From contig NZ_BMVU01000019.1 of the NCBI RefSeq assembly GCF_014650875.1, positions 79,336 through 143,335 of the forward strand: a stretch of DNA of 64,000 nt, read 5' to 3'. Positions within the stretch are counted from its first letter, which is position 1, and each line of letters begins with the position of its first letter. The translations under genes and the position numbers were made by a program. This DNA comes from Streptomyces minutiscleroticus (GTDB taxonomy: Bacteria; Actinomycetota; Actinomycetes; Streptomycetales; Streptomycetaceae). Positions 59,595 to 64,000 of this stretch are shown here, piece after piece. The notes below the pieces were generated by a model. That model was not told the DNA's origin and did no database searches. It saw only the letters and a program-made list of their open reading frames with translations.

Positions 59595-61883
59595 GTGGGC
59601 CGAGCGCGCGACGCCCGGGCCGTACAGGACATACGGGCCGCACGAGCCACGCAGGACCTGCGGGCCGCACGGGTCGTACGAGCCATGCGGGTCGTACGAG
59701 CCATGCGGGTCGTGCGGGCGGTGCTGCTGCTGGGCGCGGCGCTCGGTCTGCTGCTGCTCGGCGGCGCGGGCCCGGCGGCGGCCCACTCGTCCCTGCGCGC
59801 CACCGACCCCCGCGAGGACACGGTCCTGCGGACCGCGCCGCGGCACGTCACGCTGACGTTCACCGAGGCGGTCGGGCTGGCCGCCGACTCGCTGCGCGTC
59901 CTCGACCCGGAGAACCGCAGGGTCAACGTCACCGACGCCGCGCACGCAGGTGGCTCGGACACGGTCCGGGTGAGGCTGCGCGACGACCTGCCCGAGGGCA
60001 CGTTCACCGTGGCCTGGCGGGTGGTGTCGGCGGACAGCCACCCGATCTCCGGCGCGTTCACCTTCTCCGTCGGCGAGCCCTCCGCGACCACGGCCGCGGC
60101 CACCGCCGTACCGGCGGAGGACACCGCCTCCCGCGCCCTCCTGGACATCGGCCGGTACACCGCGTACACCGCGCTCGCCCTGCTCGTCGGCACGGTGGTG
60201 TTCGCCCTCGTCTGCCGGCCGCCGGCCGTGGCGCCCCTGCGCGGGCTGCTGCGCACCGGCTGGTGGGCCCTGCTGGCCGCCACGCTCTGGCTGCTGCTGT
60301 GGCGGGGGCCGTACGAGAGGGGGAGCGGACCGGGCGCGGTCCTCGAACCGTCCCTCCTGCGGCACACCCTGACGACCCGCCCCGGCCAGGCCCTGCTGGC
60401 ACGGCTCGCCCTGCTCGTCCTGGCGGCGGTGACCGCGGCCCTCGTACGGGCACGGCGCCGCGCCGGAACACCCACGTCCTCCGGGGAACGCGCCGGCACA
60501 CCTGCCCCCTCCGGGAAACGCGCCGGAACACCTGCGCCCTCCGGGGAAAGCGCCGGAAGGCCCGAGATCTCCGGGGAACGCGCCGGGGTGCAGGCGCTCC
60601 TCGGGGGAGCCGTCGGGGTGCCGACTGCCGTGGTCGTCACGGGCGGCGTCGCGTTCACCCTCGCCCTGGCGCTGACCTGGGCCGTAGCCGAACACGCGGC
60701 CGCGGGCACCCAGGTGCCCGCGGCGATGGCCTCGGCCGTGCTGCACCTGCTGGCGATGGCGGTCTGGCTGGGCGGCCTGGCGGCTCTGCTCACCCTCCTC
60801 CACCGGTCGGACGGCCCGCTGCCCGCCGCGACGGTCGCCCGTTTCTCCCGCCTCGCCCTCGGCTCGGTGGCGGTCCTGCTGGCGACCGGGGTGTACCAGT
60901 CCTGGCGGGGGCTCGGCTCCTGGGACGCCCTGTCCGGCACGGCGTACGGCAGGACCCTCGCGGCCAAGACCGTCGTGGTGCTGCTCCTGCTGACGGCGGC
61001 GGCGTACTCGCGCCGCTGGACGGCCCGGGCGACGGCCGCGCACGGACCGGCGGAGACGGCGCCCGAGGGGAACGCGGCGCCCCGGACGGAGACGGCGGCC
61101 CGGACGGAGGCGGCGGCGGCGACGCAGGTACGGGAGCAGGAGGCGGTGGGCGCGGGAACGCGGACGGCCAGGGCGGTGCACACGGCCCGGGCGACGGGAG
61201 CCGCAGTGGCCGCGCCCGTCCCGGAGGACGAGGCTCCCGGTACGCACGCGTCCGCCCCGAAGGCCTCCGAGGCGGACGTGCCGTCGGACGCGTCATCACC
61301 CGCGTCGCAACCCGTGTCGAACGCATCGGACACGCCGCCCGAGCCGTCCGCGCCGTTGCCCGAGCCGTCCGCGCCGCCGAGCGCGCCCTGGCGCCGTGCC
61401 CTGCGCCGTTCGATCCTGGCGGAAGTCCTGGTCGGCATCCTGGTCCTGGTGATCACGACCGTGCTGACCGGCACCCGGCCGGGGCGCGCCGAGGCCGGGG
61501 AGCGGGCCGGAACGGCGGCCGCCGCGGCGGCCGACCGGCCCATGGCCTCCATGACGCTGATCCCCTTCGACCTCGGAACGCCGGGCGGCCACGGCAAGGT
61601 GCAGATCCTCCTGGAACCGGGCCGCGTCGGCGACAACAGGGTCGAGGCCGTCGTCTACGGACCGGACGGCGGCATCTCCACCGTCCCGGAGCTGCGGCTC
61701 ACCTTCACGCTGGCCGCCCGGAAGATCGGCCCGATCGACGCGCGGCTCGCGGACAGGGGCGGTTACTGGGGCACCGAGGCCGTCGGCCTGCCCCTCGCCG
61801 GCACCTGGCGGATGAAGGTGACGGTCCGCACCACGGAGGTGGACCAGGTGACGGTGTCGAGGACGGTGCGGATCGCACCGTAG
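59595..61883 (+). CDS. second CopC-CopD fusion copper protein, repeat-expanded
   Basis: 762 aa paralogue of the 7294-9174 protein. Order: a repetitive Arg/Ala/Val N-terminal extension, a signal segment ending GGAGPAAA-HSSL (N-terminal His for CopC copper), the CopC domain, a CopD domain of about eight helices, and a C-terminal YtkA-like domain ending RTTEVDQVTVSRTVRI. It differs by a loop of four 10-residue repeats (near residues 290-328) and a 100-residue low-complexity loop (480-590). GTG 59595 has GGAGGAG 4 nt upstream. No sco/ecuC/dtpA homologue accompanies it, so it stands alone. Confidence 0.88.
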   Translation: MGRARDARAVQDIRAARATQDLRAARVVRAMRVVRAMRVVRAVLLLGAALGLLLLGGAGPAAAHSSLRATDPREDTVLRTAPRHVTLTFTEAVGLAADSLRVLDPENRRVNVTDAAHAGGSDTVRVRLRDDLPEGTFTVAWRVVSADSHPISGAFTFSVGEPSATTAAATAVPAEDTASRALLDIGRYTAYTALALLVGTVVFALVCRPPAVAPLRGLLRTGWWALLAATLWLLLWRGPYERGSGPGAVLEPSLLRHTLTTRPGQALLARLALLVLAAVTAALVRARRRAGTPTSSGERAGTPAPSGKRAGTPAPSGESAGRPEISGERAGVQALLGGAVGVPTAVVVTGGVAFTLALALTWAVAEHAAAGTQVPAAMASAVLHLLAMAVWLGGLAALLTLLHRSDGPLPAATVARFSRLALGSVAVLLATGVYQSWRGLGSWDALSGTAYGRTLAAKTVVVLLLLTAAAYSRRWTARATAAHGPAETAPEGNAAPRTETAARTEAAAATQVREQEAVGAGTRTARAVHTARATGAAVAAPVPEDEAPGTHASAPKASEADVPSDASSPASQPVSNASDTPPEPSAPLPEPSAPPSAPWRRALRRSILAEVLVGILVLVITTVLTGTRPGRAEAGERAGTAAAAAADRPMASMTLIPFDLGTPGGHGKVQILLEPGRVGDNRVEAVVYGPDGGISTVPELRLTFTLAARKIGPIDARLADRGGYWGTEAVGLPLAGTWRMKVTVRTTEVDQVTVSRTVRIAP
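59671..59724. repeat. 18-nt tandem repeat in the N-terminal extension of the second CopCD
   Basis: Units gggtcgtacgagccatgc at 59671 and 59689 are identical and a third at 59707 is diverged; they encode VVRAMR repeats ahead of the signal segment. Confidence 0.75.
60461..60580. repeat. 30-nt tandem repeat, 4 copies, in the second CopCD
   Basis: Units at 60461, 60491, 60521 and 60551, exactly 30 nt each, encode an AGTPxxSGER-type decapeptide in a membrane-protein loop. The paralogue at 7294-9174 lacks it. Confidence 0.85.
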
Positions 61884-61937
61884 GGAACTCCCGTGCCGTG
61901 CCGTACGGTCCGGACCGGCGGGCCCGGCCGGCAACGC

Positions 61938-61973
61938 CAGAGGGCCGGACCGCAGCTGCGGTCCGGCCCTCTG
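61938..61973. terminator. 36-bp perfect palindrome, bidirectional terminator
   Basis: CAGAGGGCCGGACCGCAG and its exact complement with no spacer, between the copCD stop (61883, +) and the tRNA-Ser(GGA) 3' end (61980, -). Confidence 0.85.
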
Positions 61974-61979
61974 ATCAGG

Positions 61980-62064
61980 CGGAGGATACGAGATTCGAAC
62001 TCGTGAGGGGTTGCCCCCAACACGCTTTCCAAGCGTGCGCCCTAGGCCTCTAGGCGAATCCTCC
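61980..62064 (-). tRNA. tRNA-Ser(GGA)
   Basis: Class II tRNA on the minus strand: acceptor GGAGGAT/ATCCTCC (the same as in the atypical tRNA at 1737), anticodon arm CACGC-TTGGAAA-GCGTG with anticodon GGA, long variable arm, T arm ACGAG-TTCGAAT-CTCGT, discriminator G. Confidence 0.97.
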
Positions 62065-62139
62065 GTCGAGAACATTACATGACGCCGGGGAGTGCTCGCG
62101 AACTCGTTCCTCCCGGTCGGATCGGGTACCCTGTCTGCA

Positions 62140-62225
62140 GCCCCTCACGTGGCGCTATCTGACTGAACTCCCCCAGGGCCGGAAGGCAGCAAGGGTAGGT
62201 CGGCTCTGGCGGGTGCGTGAGGGGC
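62140..62225 (+). ncRNA. ffs: signal recognition particle RNA (4.5S type)
   Basis: GCCCCTCACG at 62140 pairs with CGTGAGGGGC ending at 62225 to form the closing stem. The conserved S-domain apical motif GGCCGGAAGGCAGCAAGGG, with its GGAA-type tetraloop and asymmetric bulge for Ffh binding, lies between. TACCCT at 62127-62132 is a -10 element 7 nt before the start. Position directly upstream of dnaX is the usual one in Streptomyces. Confidence 0.95.
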
Positions 62226-62374
62226 GCCTTCGTTTCCCGGCCGTCTGCCCGTACGTCTGCGCCCGCCCCTCCCGTCGGGGCCGTGCCCGGGGCGCGCGCG
62301 AGCGTTGCGGGGCCCGCCGGGGACTGTCCGCGGGGCGGCCCTGGATGTCAGTGGACGCCTATAACCTCGTAGGC

Positions 62375-64000
62375 GTGTCGTCTCTCGCGCTGTACCGCCG
62401 CTATCGCCCGGAGTCGTTCGCCGAGGTCATCGGGCAGGAGCATGTAACCGACCCGCTGCAGCAGGCGCTGCGGAACAACCGGGTCAATCACGCGTACCTG
62501 TTCAGCGGCCCGCGCGGATGCGGCAAGACGACGAGCGCGCGCATCCTGGCCCGCTGCCTGAACTGCGAGGAGGGGCCCACGCCCACCCCGTGCGGCACCT
62601 GCCAGTCCTGCCGCGACCTCGCGCGCAACGGCCCGGGGTCGATCGACGTCATCGAGATCGACGCCGCCTCGCACGGTGGTGTGGACGACGCCCGCGACCT
62701 GCGCGAGAAGGCGTTCTTCGGCCCGGCGAGCAGCCGTTACAAGATCTACATCATCGACGAGGCGCACATGGTGACCTCGGCGGGCTTCAACGCGCTGCTG
62801 AAGGTCGTCGAGGAGCCGCCGGAGCACCTCAAGTTCATCTTCGCCACCACGGAGCCCGAGAAGGTCATCGGCACCATCCGGTCCCGTACGCACCACTACC
62901 CGTTCCGGCTCGTGCCGCCCGGGACGCTCCGGGACTACCTCGGGGAGGTCTGCGAGCGGGAGAAGATCCCGGTCGAGGACGGGGTGCTGCCGCTGGTCGT
63001 GCGGGCCGGCGCCGGTTCCGTACGGGACTCCATGTCCGTGATGGACCAGCTGCTGGCCGGTGCCGGCGCCGACGGCGTGACGTACGCCATGGCGACCTCC
63101 CTGCTCGGCTACACGGACGGGTCGCTGCTCGACTCGGTCGTCGAGGCCTTCGCGGCGGGGGACGGCGCGGCGGCCTTCGAGGTCGTGGACCGCGTCGTCG
63201 AGCGGGGCAACGACCCGCGGCGCTTCGTCGCCGACCTGCTGGAGCGCCTGCGCGACCTCGTGATCCTCGCGGCCGTGCCGGACGCCGCGGAGAAGGGGCT
63301 CATCGACGCCCCCGCCGACGTCCTGGAGCGGATGCGGGCCCAGGCGGAGGTCTTCGGCGCGGCCGAGCTGAGCCGCGCCGCCGACCTCGTCAACGAGGGG
63401 CTGACGGAGATGCGCGGGACCACCTCCCCCCGCCTCCAGCTGGAACTGATCTGCGCCCGTGTGCTGCTGCCCGCGGCGTACGGCGACGAGCGGTCCGTCA
63501 TGGCCCGCCTGGACCGGATCGAACGGGGAGTGAGCTTCTCCGGCGGCGCCACCGCGCCGGCCATGGGGTACGCGCCGGGTTCCGAGGCGCACGGCGGCGG
63601 TCCGGGGGCGGCCGGGCCCCTGGGCGACACCGGGCAGGTCCCGCCGGGCGGCGGCGCGGCGGTGGCGCGGGCCGCGGTCCGCGCGCCGGGCGGGACCGGC
63701 GGCGCACCGGGCGCGGGAGCCGGCGGCGCACCGGGCGGCGCACCCGGTGGCGCCTGGTCCGCTGAGACAGGTCAGGCAGGTCAGGCGGCTGAGCCGGGTC
63801 GGACGGGTCCGGGCGCGCCCGTCGGCTCCGGAGCCCCGCACCAGGCCGCGCCCGCCCCGGCCGCCGCCTCCGCCGCCCCGGCGCAGCAGGCACCGGCCGC
63901 GCCCGCCGGGGGAGGCGCGCCCGGAGCCTGGCCCACGGCCGCGGGCGGCGGCCGTCGCCCCGGCGGCTGGCCGACCGCGGCCCCGGCGGGCGGCGGGCAG
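62375..64000 (+). CDS. dnaX: DNA polymerase III tau/gamma subunit (3'-truncated by window)
   Basis: Clamp-loader ATPase of the replicative polymerase. The first 542 codons are present and the frame is open at the window end. SSLALYRRYRPESFAEVIGQ start, Walker A SGPRGCGKTTSA, zinc-binding cysteines (CLNC, CGTCQSC), Walker B IYIIDEAHM, sensor 1 FIFATTEPEKV and sensor 2 GSVRDSMSVMDQ. From about residue 385 the protein becomes Gly/Ala/Pro-rich, the linker to the tau-specific domain. GTG 62375 is used, with TATAAC about 9 nt upstream suiting a leaderless start; ATG 62345 is in frame. Confidence 0.97.
   Translation, partial: MSSLALYRRYRPESFAEVIGQEHVTDPLQQALRNNRVNHAYLFSGPRGCGKTTSARILARCLNCEEGPTPTPCGTCQSCRDLARNGPGSIDVIEIDAASHGGVDDARDLREKAFFGPASSRYKIYIIDEAHMVTSAGFNALLKVVEEPPEHLKFIFATTEPEKVIGTIRSRTHHYPFRLVPPGTLRDYLGEVCEREKIPVEDGVLPLVVRAGAGSVRDSMSVMDQLLAGAGADGVTYAMATSLLGYTDGSLLDSVVEAFAAGDGAAAFEVVDRVVERGNDPRRFVADLLERLRDLVILAAVPDAAEKGLIDAPADVLERMRAQAEVFGAAELSRAADLVNEGLTEMRGTTSPRLQLELICARVLLPAAYGDERSVMARLDRIERGVSFSGGATAPAMGYAPGSEAHGGGPGAAGPLGDTGQVPPGGGAAVARAAVRAPGGTGGAPGAGAGGAPGGAPGGAWSAETGQAGQAAEPGRTGPGAPVGSGAPHQAAPAPAAASAAPAQQAPAAPAGGGAPGAWPTAAGGGRRPGGWPTAAPAGGGQ

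Noticed and set aside
58160..61636. Minus-strand open frame of 1158 codons opposite the second copCD gene
   Set aside because: It is the antisense of a clear CopC-CopD gene, has Arg/Ser/Thr-rich nonsense composition and no domain. Only its last 57 codons (58160-58333) look like a separate small gene.

Overview
The window is a segment of a Streptomyces chromosome. Third codon positions are strongly G/C-rich, GTG starts and leaderless-looking starts are common, and the content is typical of the genus: SigN/SigF-type sigma factors, an SSI-family protease inhibitor, a DyP peroxidase/Sco/ECuC copper cluster, and anti-sigma-like ATP-binding regulators. Gene order from serS to ffs-dnaX follows the oriC-proximal core of S. 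coelicolor as I remember it (about SCO3956 to SCO4067). The layout is shortened, with no integrated element visible. No oriC, dnaA, dnaN, integrase, transposase or CRISPR array is present.

Layout. 1-4.2 kb: the end of an ABC transporter pair, an atypical tRNA-Ser(GCU)-like gene, a 22-nt minisatellite, a HAD phosphatase and serS. 4.2-4.75 kb: a non-coding segment with a DnaA-box cluster. 4.75-12 kb: pheA, then the copper/DyP operon sco-ecuC-copCD-dtpA, preceded by a YcnI-like gene and a membrane protein. 12-21 kb: two ATP-binding regulators, Xaa-Pro aminopeptidase, a GAF/SpoIIE-like phosphatase with an altered metal motif, a small DNA primase/polymerase-like protein, a SEC-C protein and a glycerophosphodiesterase. 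21-28 kb: an HtrA-like protease, tRNA-Ser(UGA), a primase/polymerase-like protein, a NepA-like secreted protein, a DUF1906 protein, an ECF sigma factor and an acyl-CoA synthetase behind a perfect 18-bp palindrome. 28-36 kb: a 1587-residue PAS/pseudokinase/receiver protein, an SSI-type inhibitor, tRNA-Ser(GCU) and tRNA-Arg(ACG) with minisatellites around them, and a DUF2797 protein.

36-50 kb: an overlapping block of response regulator, sensor kinase, GT2-GtrA fusion and PMT-like glycosyltransferase; an MFS pump with its TetR regulator; a PPOX protein; and a MarR-MFS-YceI unit in which both the pump and the YceI protein carry carboxypeptidase-regulatory-like beta-sandwich domains. 50-64 kb: sigN and sigF, tRNA-Ser(CGA), tadA and its partner, upp, a LytR_C protein, a ParB/Srx-like small protein, small hypotheticals, a cupin, a second CopC-CopD fusion, tRNA-Ser(GGA), the SRP RNA gene and the 5' part of dnaX.

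Themes. All serine tRNA families and serS lie in this one window. sigN and the nepA-like gene share a CGACATGTCA motif, and sigN has a self-type promoter. Non-coding minisatellites of unrelated sequence, with fixed periods of 16, 22, 27, 24, 29 and 31 nt, recur between genes. Most convergent gene pairs are separated by long GC-rich hairpins that could act as bidirectional terminators.
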